Of a DNA stretch of 50,223 nucleotides, positions 10,971-23,273 are shown piece by piece. The notes below the pieces were generated by a model. That model ran no database searches. It saw only the letters and a list, made by a program, of their open reading frames with translations, and had not been told where the DNA came from. The stretch comes from Chara braunii (taxonomy: Eukaryota > Streptophyta > Charophyceae > Charales > Characeae). The translations under genes and the position numbers were made by a program. Within the stretch, counting starts at the first letter, position 1. Each line of letters begins with the position of its first letter. Location: positions 63,443 through 113,665 of the forward strand of contig BFEA01000943.1 of assembly GCA_003427395.1 (NCBI GenBank). Direction: 5' to 3'.

Positions 10971-10984
10971 GAAGACTGAGCTTT

Positions 10985-11660
10985 CACGATGGTGAACCAC
11001 CATCTTCACCCTCATGTGGGGTTGCAACATCAAGAAAAGTGTTTTGTTCAAGCGAGCGAGGCACACTGGACAGAGGAGTGCTATTAATGAGGGAGTTGGA
11101 GGCAGAACAGCTAAGGGGAGCTCATTCTCAAGAGCATTTGCTGTGAATCACTGGCTCCGTGGTTCAATCATCTACTCTTTTGATGTGGATAAATAACTTA
11201 GCGAAAAATAACTTAGCTTTCGCTATGGTGAAAGCATTTGCTGCGAATCACTGGCTCCTTGGTTCAATCATCTACTCTTTTGATGTGGATAAACAACTTA
11301 GCTTTCGCTATGGTGGACTACCATCTTCGCCCACATGTGGGGTTGCTTCATCAAGAAGACTATTTTGTTCAAGTGAGTGGAGACATCACAGACGAATGGC
11401 TATGCTGCTGTGTAAGATAGGGGGGAGTTCTTTTGTGTTTTCTTCCCCCTTGGCTGGTGTGGATTGCATACATGACATTTCAGTGGCTGCTAACGTGGGA
11501 ATTTGGGGGTAATGGTGGTTAGGGTATTGGGCATGTGGAGGAAGAGGCGTTTACGAACGTAGGAAGAAGCCTGTGATGAAGACGCCTTTTGCTGTGGTAG
11601 AGTACCATCTTCACCTTCATGTGTGGTGCGACGTCAAGAAGACTTCTTTGGGTTCACTTC
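10985..11660 (+). repeat. Interspersed repeat with embedded 100-base tandem duplication
   Basis: A unit reading GGTGRACYACCATCTTC.CC...CATGTGGGGTTGC..CATCAAGAA occurs at about 10990, 11311 and, diverged, 11600; each is followed by TTTTGTTCAAG or a variant. Between them an exact-period tandem duplication of 100 bases starts at 11134 and 11234, carrying GAATCACTGGCTCC and TCATCTACTCTTTTGATGTGG. Short open frames here are explained by the repeat. Confidence 0.8.
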
Positions 11661-14600
11661 TCTTTTGTCTCACTCTTCTTCCTTGTGTTGGAATTAATGT
11701 CCTCGTCTCAACTCTCGGTGACGTGGGGAGTCCTTGTACATCAGTGGAATGGTCTGGCACAGTCAGATATCAATGTGGCCAGGGTTGGGTCGTATTAGCA
11801 GTTATTTAAGTGGGTATCCCGGCGGAGTGCGTGTAGAGTTCGCTTTATGTCTCTGACAAAAGAGCATCCTGGACTTACTGCTATTCTTGTCATGGGTTTG
11901 GACTGAGATCGCAAGGACTGCACGTAAATTCGGAAACGCTTCTCAGCAGTGCTGGTCCCTGGTCCAACTAGGTGCCCCTCATCCATCCAGGATTCTCCCG
12001 GTTGCACCACCTGGTATACCGGCCGGCTGCCCCCCGTTTGCATTTTCGCTGGGGGGGGTTACCGCCCAAAAACTGTGCCCCGCAGCCTTGAGGAACCTAT
12101 CGCCATTCAATAAAGAAAACAGGCTGGGTATGCCCCGTGCTTCGATTGTTTTAGGGTGGCTGATCTGGGCCGTCTATCTTGAAACATTGGTGGCCCAGAA
12201 TGGCACCCCAATTTGAAATTCTTAAGTGCGAAAAACGTGCAGTGACGTGCCTTGCTCCTCACACCCCACACTCCGACATGTCCTCCATTTGCATTCGCAT
12301 GTCCTGGAGCAGCAATCAAGCCCACCATTGCCTGTTGCAGCGCCGTCGCCGTCGCTTTCGCCGTCGCATTGTTGTCGCGCCCCTTCTGAGCCTCTGCGCC
12401 GAGTGGTGGGGTGAGGTTCTTCTTCTTCTTCATCTTGTAGTGAGTGAGAGAGAGAAAGAGATGACAAACCTGCAGGCTCTGTAGTGGACTTTGAACTCCA
12501 CACCCCCCCGGCCCCCCCAAACCCAATGCCGTGTTCTTCTCGTCATCGTTTTTGTTGCATTTTGAATTCCCCCCCTCACCCATCTACCTCCCTCCTACCC
12601 TATCACCTTCCCGCCCTACCTAGACCATCATCTTCTTCTTCTTCTTCTTCTTCTTCTTCTTCTTCTCCTCTTTCTTCTTCGTCTTGTTCTTTTCCTGCCT
12701 CCTTGGCGCATCGAACCTTCCCCCACACTCTCTGGGCTCCGGGTGTTATTTAAGCTTTTGTTCACATACCTTCTCATTGCACATATGTTGGGCAGACTGC
12801 ATACTCTGCTTTGCCTGCAACAGCACCTTCTCTCTTGCTACTCGTCCAAAACTGATCATGCACATCACCATCATCTTTATCACCCAATCGTGAGACAAGT
12901 ACCGACCCCTAAAATGCATTGACCCCCAACTCTGCCTGAGTGCTGATGGCTTCTAGCAACCTTGATCTGTTCAAGCGTGCAGCTATGCCTCGTGAAGGGT
13001 TTGGGTTTGGCGCCTGACCAGCCTTTAGACCTTCTTGGGTTCAACAGTGTCTAGACAATTGTCATTGCTCCATCATGTCGATGCATTTTTGGGGCTGTCT
13101 TAAGTCCTCCCTCCATGGCCTACCCCTCTACCTAAACTCATAATGGCAGACTCTTCTCAGTGAACACTGCTCTGGGTTTGCACAATGCTGTGCACGTGGC
13201 CCTGTGTCATATGTTTACACAAGCTCAGCTAATTTGCTTTTGCTATCCATTCCTTGTACCCTCTTCCAAGCAAGTTCTATTTGGCACTCGTTCCTGCTGC
13301 AGTGGCTTCAACCGCCACTACCTCCGACCTTCTTCTTTTCAGGCTGGAAAAGAAGTGCATGCCAAGCTTTGCCGAAGCACCAGCATGACATTTATTTTTT
13401 TTGGTTGGCGTCTCCAGCCACCTTGTTCTGGTAGCATTGCGGTGTAGGCTATATCGGTGTTTCGAGTTTGTTCGTGAAGGGCAGTGGTGGTTTTGAGACA
13501 AATGTCTCAAATCCTCACCTCACAACAGAAATTTTTCAAACGGAGTGCGTCGTCCGTGGTCTGCAACGGTCCGTATTCCAATCCTTGCACACAGTACTGC
13601 TCGAAGTTCTGAGGCCATGCACATGCATCAGGTTGCTCGAGCCACGCAATACAGAGCATTCTTCAGCTATGTATTATTCTGTCATGGCGCTCGCTTAGCT
13701 CACCAAGTCTGACACCGCATGTGTGATCTATTGCCAGAGTTGGGCACATCAGTTGCTCATCGTTCCCCAAACTCGTCTGATTGAATCCCCTTGGTACCTC
13801 ATGCGCCATTAGCTGTCCTATCGTCAGGTCTGGGTGCCTGGTTCAGGGCACCCTCTATATGTATTAAATATAGCAACAATATTAGCAGATTGTGGTCATT
13901 GAATGTTACCCACCGACTCGTCATGCACGGAAATACACGTGTGTTAAGATGGTGCCACCCACTGGTGCATTGTTCTGCGACTTCACAAAAGTTGTGCTCA
14001 GCATGAACCGCAGTGTGCCACCTAGTCACTTCGACAATTGCACTTGTTGCCAACACGTTTGTCCTGGCATTGTAGATGGTCATGCTTCCAGGTTAGACTA
14101 CATTGTCATACAATATATATGTGAGGGCTCGGAAGTATTGCCTCAATGTTGACTCTATGGATGTGATGAAACCACATGGCTCAGTCCAGACTGGAAGTCT
14201 TAAAAGTTGCCAACATAATCTTTTGAGTTTTACATACCTGTCACCCAGGCTTCCGAACGGGCTGCCCACACCTCCCTCCCCTTGTGGAGCTCCATTTTCA
14301 GTTTGCGATAGTATCAATCAATACAACTTTGCACAACCTGGCGGTCTGCTGCAAGCGCTGCTACATATGATAGCGCTCACAGCTTCTTGACAGTCCGACT
14401 AATGGCCACACATCAGAGTTCATGCCCAGTGTCCTCGATGGCCATGCATTTTAGAAACATTGTTGGGGCTATTGGTGCGCTAACACCCTACCTTCTCTAT
14501 TCCTGGTTCTAAAGCACACATATCTCCACCGGCTCTATTGTTGAGCTGACCCAGTAAAACAATCTCCTCCCAATCTGCATGTGCTGCTCAACGGCTCGTC

Positions 14601-14785
14601 GCCTTCGATTCTCATACTTGCATACCAGGCCGCCTCATAATCCCCTTGCTGGCACAACAATGGCCTCCAAGCTTGCTCAAGTATGCTGTCCAGGGCATGA
14701 CAAACTCCCTTCGCAGCGAGGATAATGAGCTCTATCGGGTTGGTATGAGATGCTGCTGGATTGTGTGAAGTGTGGAGGAGATGGT
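11661..14785. other. About 3 kb without a recognised gene
   Basis: It contains a TTC microsatellite at 12630-12666 and GC-rich stretches. Open frames overlap on both strands without recognisable domains or a consistent exon pattern. Confidence 0.35.
12630..12666 (+). repeat. (TTC)n microsatellite
   Basis: About twelve TTC/TCT units in a row; the flanks continue as imperfect CTT-rich sequence. Confidence 0.95.
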
Positions 14786-14789
14786 GTTG

Positions 14790-15350
14790 GATGTTGCAGT
14801 CCCACCAAAGAAGCCCGGGCCGTCTTAGCAGACAACATTAGTATTGTCAAAGTGGCTGTAGGGGATATTAGCTCGCAGCCTACCATTGCTCATGCTGCTG
14901 AATGTGTGCCCTTACGGCTGAAGCCGAATCCTGCAGGTGAGTTACAAGAAAGACAACTGAGTAGCCACACACAGTTGGCTCACCCTCTCATCTATCGGAC
15001 AAACAACTGATAATGTAGATGTTGCAGTCCCGGCAGAACTCGGCCTTTCGTAAAAGACAACATCAGTGTTGTCGAAGTTGCTGTAGGGGATAATAGCCCA
15101 TACCATTGCTGCTGCTGCTGAACATGTGTGCTTACAAATAGAAGACCGACTGACCCTCTCATCTATCGGACAAACAACTGATAATGTAGATGTTGCAGTC
15201 CCGGCAGAAGCTCGGCCTTTCTTAAAAGACAACATCAGTGTTGTCGAAGTCGCTGTAGGGGATAATAACCCGTACCATTACTGCTGCTGCTGAACATGTG
15301 TGCTTACAAATCGAAGACCGGCTGAATCCAAATTCTGCAGTTGACCAACA
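14790..15350 (+). repeat. Three-copy tandem repeat, units about 228 and 171 bases
   Basis: GATGTTGCAGTCCC begins at 14790, 15018 and 15189. Each copy continues with GACAACAT(T/C)AGT.TTGTC.AAGT.GCTGTAGGGGAT, a CC(T/A)ACCATT.CTG(C)TGCTGAA block and a CTTAC...GAAGCCGA/GAAGACCG block. The first copy is longer by an insertion around CAGGTGAGTTACAAG; a similar segment reappears after the third copy. Confidence 0.9.
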
Positions 15351-15359
15351 AGAAAGAGA

Positions 15360-15979
15360 CCTGAGTGGTCGAGCTGGGTGGCTGAGCTGAGTGCCCCCCC
15401 CCCCACCCCAACCAAAACGTCCCCCGTCATCCGCATCTTTGCCTACCACCTCCCCTACTTCCACGCCCTCCACCTCTTTGTCATCGTCTGTATCATCAAC
15501 ACATTTGTGGTCAAATGACTGTGACAGGTGCCTTGATGTAGATGCTTTCCGTCTCCAACATCGTCTCCCAGAGCGTGATCTAGTTTGTACATGAACAGTG
15601 TGATATCACATCCACGGTGGCAGTCACAGATTTAATCCATTGCCATCCTCGCAGCCTTAGAGAAGGACGTCGCCATTCCCAATACATGCGGGCCAACTAT
15701 GGTACATACCTAGTTGGTGGTGCATAATGTGGCAATGATTTATAGTGCTGTGGGCCTGCACAGATCCTCCTTGTGTGAACCCCAGACAATTACTTGCCTC
15801 TTTTGCCATTCTCCAGTACTCCGCTTTATGAATACTGACCATACGAGGTTCGTCTTTCCCATTTTTGTTTCTTCCTCCAGTCCTCGTTTTTCCTCCCCTC
15901 CTCCTCTCCCTCCCCTTGTGCAGAACTACTGAATGCTTATGAATGAGCTTCATTAAGAGAACAGACAAAATATGTGCTC
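15360..15979. other. No gene recognised
   Basis: A C-rich run lies at 15394-15403 and pyrimidine-rich tracts near 15440-15480 and 15860-15915. No coding or RNA signal was seen. Confidence 0.35.
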
Positions 15980-16196
15980 CAGGTGTGCTGAAAAGCAAAC
16001 AGACGTGTACGCGTTCCATGCTAAAGTGCACAGAAGAGGTGGACCTTGCACCTGTTAGAATACAACAATGAAACAACCATTTCATCCAAAACATGTCAAC
16101 TGTCAAAACACTACAATCATGTCATACATAACTCGATATAAGATAGTAAGGTAAGGCTGATTCAATTTTGGATCTACTCGTCTGGGAGGAAATGAG
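15980..16196 (+). repeat. Dispersed repeat, copy 2 (pair with 4050-4285)
   Basis: It carries the same ordered blocks as 4050-4285, ending in TCAATTTTGGATCTACTCG. Diverged but collinear. Confidence 0.5.
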
Positions 16197-16379
16197 GTTG
16201 TTGTCGTGGCAGTTCAAAACACATGATTTTTATCTTGTTTGTGAACTTGTGTTGACATACACCAGTACTGTGTCATAGTGAAGTCTGGGACAGGTGAGTT
16301 GAGAGGAGCACAAGTCTAGGTGCAAGAGTTTCGAGTGCCCCTCGGCATGTTCCACTGTTTTGGGGGAGAAGTAAACGAA

Positions 16380-17000
16380 ATGGAAGAAAAACGAGGTTAT
16401 GTTTGGGGCTGCCTCTGGCTGCTGAGATGAAAAATCACACGAAGCCCAGATTATATGGCTGGTGTTTTGGCTGCCTCTGACTGCCTAGATGGCCCAGCTG
16501 GGCCAGGCACAAGCCAGGTCCCGGGCAGCCTGAGCACAAAATCAAAGCAATAAAAAGATAATCAAAACTGAAAACAATGTATAGAATCATAATACGAACA
16601 ATTAGAAAAAATAAAAGCGGAAAGAGTGACATCCTTTAGATGTCATTGTTGATCTGACCGGACCCAAGTAATTCAGAAATACCTTTCTTTCATGTTGTTG
16701 CATTTGGATTGTATGTGTACGAACTGAGCTCCCTTTGTAATACAAAGGAGTCAACCATAAAAGACAATATATATTAAATCAAACTAAGGTACACCCCTCT
16801 AAACGCTCCTGAAATACTTTTGACTTTTAGCTCTATTTACACTCCGAGGCCGAGCACAAATTTAGACAGGTTAAACTACTTTTTCTTTTCATCCCCCCCC
16901 TTCTTTTGGGCCTGTTTGGTTTGCCTGGGTAGGTGGGCCCAGGCCCACCTGGGGTTGTTTGGGTATTCCGACAGTTTATAGAGAACTGTTGAATTTAATA
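16380..17000. repeat. GC-rich blocks around an AT-rich core, possible foldback element
   Basis: The GGCTGCCTCTG.CTG word is repeated at about 16409 and 16470. A CCCAGCTGGGCCAGGCAC block lies at about 16490. A GGTGGGCCCAGGCCCACCTGG palindrome lies at about 16931-16953. The arrangement resembles the GC-rich ends of the element at 41556-41839, but no exact terminal inverted repeat or target duplication was established. Confidence 0.3.
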
Positions 17001-17078
17001 CTTGAGTTTCAAGATAGTCAATGTTTCACAAAGCCAGGGTGAGGGAATGCTCGGAGATGTGAGAGGTCTGGTGCAAGA

Positions 17079-17540
17079 ATGTGGACAGTGAAATTAAAGG
17101 GCGAAAAAGTGATCCTTGCTATCCTAGGGACTGTTGTGACAAGTCTTCGGCCCACTGCATCTTTGAGTTTTCATTGGGTAGATACAATTGCAGTTGTGGA
17201 GGTCGAGGTTGCTTCTTGGCAGGTTCCCTTATATATAGCAAGCTGGCATGACAGTTGTGTGGCTGGAGTATGGACAGTGAATTTAAACAAGTTTTCATGG
17301 GTAGATACAATGCAGCTGTGGAGGTTGAGGTTACTACCTGGCAGGTTCCATTATAGCAACCTCGCATGACAGTGAAATTAAACGAGGTAAAGCGTGTGAT
17401 GACTAGAGACGTGTAAAACTACTGCTATGATGACATTGAGGACAGAGCCTCGTTTCGGTATGTCTTCCAACTTTTGATGGGCGGATATAGCTGCAATTGT
17501 TAGGGTTGAGGTTACTAGTTAGCAGGTTCCCCTAGAGTGC
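17079..17540 (+). repeat. Three-copy degenerate tandem repeat
   Basis: GGGTAGATACAATTGCAG (17176), GGGTAGATACAATGCAG (17299) and GGGCGGATATAGCTGCAA (17479) are each followed by TGTGGAGGT/GTTAGGGT, then CGAGGTT/TGAGGTTAC, then GGCAGGTTCC/AGCAGGTTCC. GACAGTGAAATTAAA recurs between copies. Spacing is about 123 and 180 bases. Confidence 0.8.
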
Positions 17541-17915
17541 CTAATGCTACGGTGAATGGGTAGGAGCTATGGTATCATTTGTATGACTTCAGTTCATGGT
17601 GACAGTCACTTCAAATTCATCAAAGCGGTAGTTGTTCCTGGAGCTTGCCATGCCTGCTTGGTGCCCTGGTGGCGCGAGGTTGTGTAAAAGACATGCTAAA
17701 GCCTCATTTGGGTGAAGTGGTGTGTAATTCTGTCTATAGACAAATTGAGTTGAACAATAAACTCTTGTAAGATTAATAACCTCACATGACTTGTGCACGA
17801 TTTGTCCACTCCACTTGTGCACGGTCTGTGCACGATGTGTCCTTTCTTTCACCTATTTTGAGTAATATATTCTCACTTTGGATAGTCCTATCGAAGTAAG
17901 AAAGCGTGACGCACA

Positions 17916-18490
17916 TTTGAAGCATTGAACCCGCGAGTGTACTTGTGTTCCCGTAGTGACATTGCAATGATGAGTTTCGGATTGTCAGCAATGTGCGGGC
18001 ACATGCATCCTTCTTAGGCATCATTGTTATTTGTTAGGTTTGTAGTTGTAGTTTCGGTTTTCAATGTTTACAATGTTTGAATCACGGTTAAACCTCGAAT
18101 TTCAAATGTTGTTTAACATGGTGGTTTAAGGACATCATTCCCTTGTCTTGTTTCAAGCCTATCGTCATTGCCTTGACCGCGCTTGCCTGAACTACTATAA
18201 CATTTGTGGACGGAGTTTGAAGCATTGAACCCGCTAGTGTACTTGTGTTCCCGTAGTGACATTGCGATGATAAGCTGTACTGTAAACCTGTTTAGATTGT
18301 CAGCAATGTGCGGGCACGAGCGTCCTTCTTAGGCATCATGGGTATTTTTTAGGTTTGTAGTTCTAGTTTTCGGTTTTTCAATGTTTACGGCGTTTGAATC
18401 GTTGTCAAACCTCGAATTTCTATTTTGAGCCTATCGTCACTGCCTTGACCACGCCGGCCAGAACTCCTATAACATTTGTGAAATCCCTCT
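17916..18490 (+). repeat. Tandem duplication, period about 300
   Basis: TTTGAAGCATTGAACCCGC begins at 17916 and again at 18216. Both units run through GTGTACTTGTGTTCCCGTAG, GTCAGCAATGTGCGGGCAC, AGGCATCAT, TCAATGTTTAC and GAGCCTATCGTCA/AAGCCTATCGTCA to CTATAACATTTGTG. The first unit has an extra stretch around 18110-18155. Confidence 0.95.
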
Positions 18491-18993
18491 TGTTCACTTT
18501 CTCTACATTTGTGAAATCAATATGGGCAGATTCACTAGGTGAGGAGGGAATAGAGGATGAAATAACCAAGGATTTCTACAAACCAAGAGGTTGCTTCATA
18601 TGGAATTTTCCGTTAGCGTTCCTCTCCATAGTTGATAGATTAGTTTTGAACTTTATCCATTTCAAAGTTTCATGATTCGAGTAAACCTTGAAATAGCTCC
18701 CCAAAAGTTAGTGGTTCTAGTGCTCCTAAGCTGTCTCAAGGCATGTATCTCTCTTATGTACGTAGAAGCAACGACCTTATTGCTAGGCATGCTTTTAGTG
18801 AAATACTCGAGAGGACGTAGTTCATCACCATGATGTTGTTGCAGTGCTTCCCTAATGTTGTATTAAATCACATTTGTTAATAGGAAAGGGAGTTTGGGAT
18901 TGGCAATGCAGAGCATAAAGTGATGGGCCAGAGTGCTCTTCAAAGCACTCGATAGCAGATTGCACACATCAGTTTTTGCAAAAGGCACACTTT

Positions 18994-19565
18994 TACTTGT
19001 CAATTAGGACAAGGGATCTGGGGAAGAATTTGCGATAACGAGGAGCTCATACCAAGGAATGATCGCAAATCACACGTTAGATTCATTGGAGTTTTGAATG
19101 ACCTCAAGCTTGGCTTGGGGTTTGGGCCTTCTGCAAACAACCGCTTTTCAAGATTGATGATATTATATTTCCAAAGCTTAAATTTTTCTAAGTTCAGGTA
19201 CAACTGCGCTTAGATGACATAATCTTTCCAAAGTGGCTGGTGCATTCATGGCGCAGAAGGGCATACTGATGAGCTCATATGCCCATCGACTGTTTTGAAT
19301 ACAATTTGATGGTGATCTGCACGATCAACATTAAGCTGATAGTAGCCATGCTTGAGATCGATTTTTGGAGAGCATCGTGTGTCCTCTAGTAGCATCCAAG
19401 TGATCATCAATATAGGGCATTGGGTAAGTGTTTTTTCAAAGGAGCGAGTTTAGACCTCTATAGTTGATGAACATTCGGAACTTGCCGCCCTTTTTTGGAA
19501 CAAAGAGGACATTTGCTCTAAACTTGCAAGGCCGGATCCATCCTCTGTCCAGGTGTCATTGCTCT
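18994..19565 (-). pseudogene. Ty3/gypsy polyprotein remnant: reverse transcriptase without its catalytic box
   Basis: The minus strand reads, in broken frames, FVPKKGGKFRMFINYRGLN, NTYPMPYIDDHLDA, IDLKHGYYQLNV, then MPFCAMNAPATLERL, and then YLNLEKFKLWK and LRSFLGM. These are the ordered RT blocks of Ty3/gypsy (Metaviridae) elements. Stops and frame changes lie between blocks. The APAT-type block is joined almost directly to YLNLEK, so the roughly 50 residues that carry the YxDD catalytic box in intact elements are missing. The copy cannot encode an active RT. The protein would act in copying element RNA into DNA. Confidence 0.85.
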
Positions 19566-19720
19566 GCCTCCCGTAGCTCTTCTGTCTTGGCTGGATATTC
19601 TTTGTGCACCAAACAGTAACATCCAAGTGATCATCAATAATGGATTGGGTAAGCGTTTTTTTGACTGAGTGTCATCCATAACGGATTGGGTATGCGTTTT
19701 TTCGACTCAACCGATTTAGT
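19425..19720 (+). repeat. Local short duplications inside the dead retroelement
   Basis: ATCCAAGTGATCATCAATA occurs at about 19395 and 19621, and GGATTGGGTAAGCGTTTTTT-like words at about 19417, 19643 and 19681. They indicate local duplication after the element inserted. Confidence 0.6.
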
Positions 19721-20379
19721 TGATGAATATTTTGAGCTTCACAAGGGCTCCAGATCCAGACTCATAAGGCCGAATACATCCTCTATCAAGCATGCCATTG
19801 CTTTGCCTTCTGGGGTTCTTCTATCTCAGTCGAGTATGCATTTTTTAGGCACCCTAGTTTCGCTGAGCGCAATCTAATGCTTAATCCAATGCTTGGGAAC
19901 CCTGCTCAACTCAAACGAAGAGTTCAAATATCAAGCCAACAAGTTATGAACATTTGTTGGAATATTGAATGAGAGGGAAGGGGAATTAGAGAGTTACATG
20001 ACAAAGGAATAATTTTTGAAGTAGCACGGGATGTTAAAGTAGCATCAAAAGTAGTGGCAGCATGCAAAGGAGCATCAATGAAAGAAGGAAAAGTACATGG
20101 AACATGAGGGGCGTCATGAAAGATGCATACATTTGTGTATCCTTATTTTACTTGCGGCACTTTCTTTTGTAGAATTGCATTGCCTTTAGAAAGGTCATCG
20201 GGGACTTGCATGTTTCATCCAATAGCAAGTGCTCGTGTCCCTTAGCATGATGGATTGTCCATCGGCTAGGATTTAGCGCTCATGTCCCTCTACTTGAAGG
20301 ATTGTGAATCATGGCTTCCTCCAAATTTTTTGTTGTCATTGAACTTGTTTTGCTTTCGCTAGTTTCCAATTCGATTTGC
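19566..20379. other. Retroelement-flanking sequence, no gene recognised
   Basis: The segment to about 19900 may be further degenerate polyprotein, but no motif was certain. TGTCCCT-type words at 20220-20300 foreshadow the array downstream. Confidence 0.3.
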
Positions 20380-20815
20380 ACTTATGTCCCTCAGCACAAA
20401 GGACTGTGTATCCAATTCGATTGAGCGCTCATGTCCCTTTGCATGAGAAGAGAACGGGAGAGAGAATAGAGGAGGATAGGAATGTAGTGCTCGTAGCCAA
20501 TTGAAGCGTAGTGTGAGGAGGCTAGAGCTGCTCTCCAGTCAAATGTTTTGTTGTCTGAACTTATTTTGCTTTCGCTAGTTTCTTTTTGTAGAATTGCATC
20601 ATGTTCGAAAAGGTTTTGGTGATTTGCACTCATGTCCCTCGGCACAAAGAACTTTATCCAATTCGATTGAGCGCTCATGTTCCTTTGCATGAGAAGAGAA
20701 CGAAAGAGAGAATAGAGGAGGATAGGAAGGTAAGAATGCCATATTAATTGCAAGGTAGTGCTCGTAGCCAATTGAAGTGTAGTGTGAGGGGGCCAGAGCT
20801 GAGCTGCGGTCACTG
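20380..20815 (+). repeat. Tandem duplication, period about 246
   Basis: TCCAATTCGATTGAGCGCTC starts at 20411 and 20657. Each copy runs through GCATGAGAAGAGAACG, GAGAGAATAGAGGAGGATAG and GTAGTGCTCGTAGCCAATTG to GTAGTGTGAGG. The second unit has about 30 extra bases. A more diverged third unit may precede at 20150-20300. Confidence 0.9.
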
Positions 20816-23079
20816 GGTTGGCAAAATTTTCCCTAGCCAGGATAGGGTTTTAGGGTTGCGTTGCAGATCAGATTCGGGCTCCTTAGTAGAACCTTTATTA
20901 AAAAGCTCACCTTTTTGTGTGTAAGAGAGTCTTGATAGCCTCTCTAAGCCCTTTACTGCTTTCTCTTCAACAATATGATTTTTCTTGCTGCAGTCCAGGT
21001 AAGGATTACTGTTCATTCTTGGACGCTATACCTCCTTGGTGATGCAAGGGTCTTTCCGAAGTTTTGATAACTCGTGCCTCAAATGTGCAGGGATACGAGC
21101 CACTTGGGGGAGATGGGAAAGACTCTCTTGTTGGAGTTTTGGGCTGGCCCTTTACTGGTTATTAATGGCATTAATTTTTTCCTGGTGGAGTGCATCGGAA
21201 CCCACGGATGATGAAGAACAACTTGTGTTGGAGTCCATCTTTGGAGTGTTATCGAGAGTTGAAAAGTCTCTCACTTGACTGCTCACTGGACCCCGTTGGA
21301 GTGTAGCAAAGCGAGAGCTGGCTCCAAACCTTGTTGTCGCATAGTCCTTAGTACAGCCCCCAAATGATGGAAGAGTGGAGTAATTGGCTTCAAGCTGAAT
21401 GACTTTCCTTGAGAAGACTCACTTGTTTGTGAACTTTTGGGTCCCTAGCCGGCGAACTTAGTGAGGACGGACAACAATCCAACCTGTATCCAAATAAATA
21501 TCTAGACTCGTATTGATGTTGTGTATTGCAAAGGCCACAAAGCTTCATTGAGCAGTTCACATAGTTTCTGGCCATTGCATGCCTTGCATCTTGAACACTT
21601 GTTGCTTGGCTTTCAGAGCGGGTTCCTTGTGTATGTATTGTTCAATAAGTCTTTTATCGCAGAAAGGTGTGATCTGCGGCCACTTGGCAAAGTCAATCTA
21701 GAAAAGTAACTAGAAACTTAGGGCTCTATGTGTGTGGCATAAGTGCTACATGGTTCTTTGCTGCAGTGTGCATAGTATGAAGTAAGCCCTCGTCTTCCTG
21801 ATTCGAAAGACCATATTGATTGTGCCATCATATCATTGGGGCAACTATATTGTTGTCTTGTCAAGAGATGGCTGGCTAAAGGAGGGCCAGTAATTGCTGG
21901 TGCAGCATTGTGAACTACAATTTGCTAGAGTACTGGGGCTTGCAGTTATTAAAGTGGATCCAGATGTTGCCCTTGCTGCAGTTCTGCTATGGTGGGGTCG
22001 TTGTGGTAGAGGTATGGAGAGGGGCACTTGCCAATGTTGCAAAACTCGTCCTCCTATCTACATTGGTGTTTCACAGATCCTCTTGTGGCTTTGGAAAGCC
22101 TTGGCCAAGCTAGCACCAGTTTCATTGAAGAGGTGGGTATTTGTTCGTGCCTGAATACAAGCAGCAAGGGGACTTTTGCTGTTCAAGAATTTCCTGCCTC
22201 CGCCTTAAATCATTGACTTTGTCCGCCACCTCTTGCTACTTTAGGAGCTGGTGATGCAACACTTTATGTGGCTCAAGAGCATGCTGTTTTAGGTATGCAA
22301 TTAGAGGGTCTCAGCATATTGGTTTGCTGTTAGAACTAGTATTCGTTGAGTTTTGACCCTTAGGACGTGCACACACTCTCCCCATTTCGATCTTGTTTCA
22401 ACGAACATCTAATCAAACTCCAAAGAAGAACCAGAACAAAAGAGTGCCAAAGAAAAGGAATATAAAATTGCTAGCTGGAGCAACGTTTGTTTGGACTGGC
22501 GAGTCACAGCAAAACACAAGTTCTGATGTGAAGAATGACTTCTGGTTGGTTCACTCTTATTAAGATCGGGAGTAGTCAGATAGATAGAAATAGGAGGCTG
22601 GGACAATGAGGAGTTGGGCTAGAAGGTTCTAAGCCAAGCAGTCGACTTGGCATCAGGGTTTGCAAAAGATGACAACCAGGATCTGCTTGGAACTGAATAG
22701 CACATCTCTAGGTCATCTTTCTTCCACAATGTGTCGAGGGTGGCCCTCTACACACACTCAGATGCAAAACCTGAGCATTGTAGTGATTGTGTCAGAGACG
22801 ATGATGCCCACAACTAAGTGTAACAATATTTGAAGTCGTAGATCTTTTTGACACATTCTAGATAACAATAGGGACACATTGACGCAACAGAAACCCTTAC
22901 AAGCGTATCTGCTCAGGTGGTCTTATATTGGATGTTGTCCGATGTTTATAAAAAAAGTTTTTGAGATATATGACTGGATGAGATTGACGCACATGTAGTA
23001 AGTTTATTCGAACGAGACCTATGACTGAAAAGCTTAGCAAATATTTATTTCGAGTCCGGATGCTTGGTGATGTTCGGAA
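20816..23079. other. About 2.2 kb without a recognised gene
   Basis: Open frames here do not match a family I recognise and show no consistent exon structure. No RNA gene was seen. Confidence 0.35.
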
Positions 23080-23088
23080 GTGATGGGT

Positions 23089-23232
23089 GATAACTTTTTA
23101 GTCTTTTCTGTTTATCTAGATGATATGATGGGTCAATTATTTGCTTTATTGGTATTAACTGTAGCTGCTGCAGAATCTGCTATTGGGCTCGCTACTCTTG
23201 TTATTACTTTTCGAATTCGTGGCACTATTGAA
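23089..23232 (+). pseudogene. nad4L: Mitochondrial nad4L fragment (NUMT)
   Basis: The frame reads [20 protein letters not shown] followed by [20 protein letters not shown] and RIRGTIE. This is nearly identical to the C-terminal half of plant mitochondrial NADH dehydrogenase subunit 4L (usually about 100 residues). The normal C-terminal tail after RGTI-VE is replaced by unrelated residues that run to a stop at 23269-23271, and the N-terminal half is missing. It is a partial mitochondrial copy, remarkably intact at the protein level and so probably a recent insertion or one with little divergence. Confidence 0.93.
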
Positions 23233-23273
23233 ATCTACCCAAACCAAAACAAGTGGCCCATTTCCGCTTAAGA

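Noticed and set aside
12107-12583. 158-codon minus-strand frame
   Set aside because: It overlaps equally long plus-strand frames over low-complexity TTC/CTT sequence and has no recognised domain.
19267-19300. CTGATGAGCTCATATG word considered as a second hammerhead core
   Set aside because: No GAAA core segment or pairing stems follow; it is part of the gypsy remnant.
21036-22154. Trp-rich open frames considered as membrane proteins
   Set aside because: Overlapping frames of similar length, no family recognised and no exon pattern.
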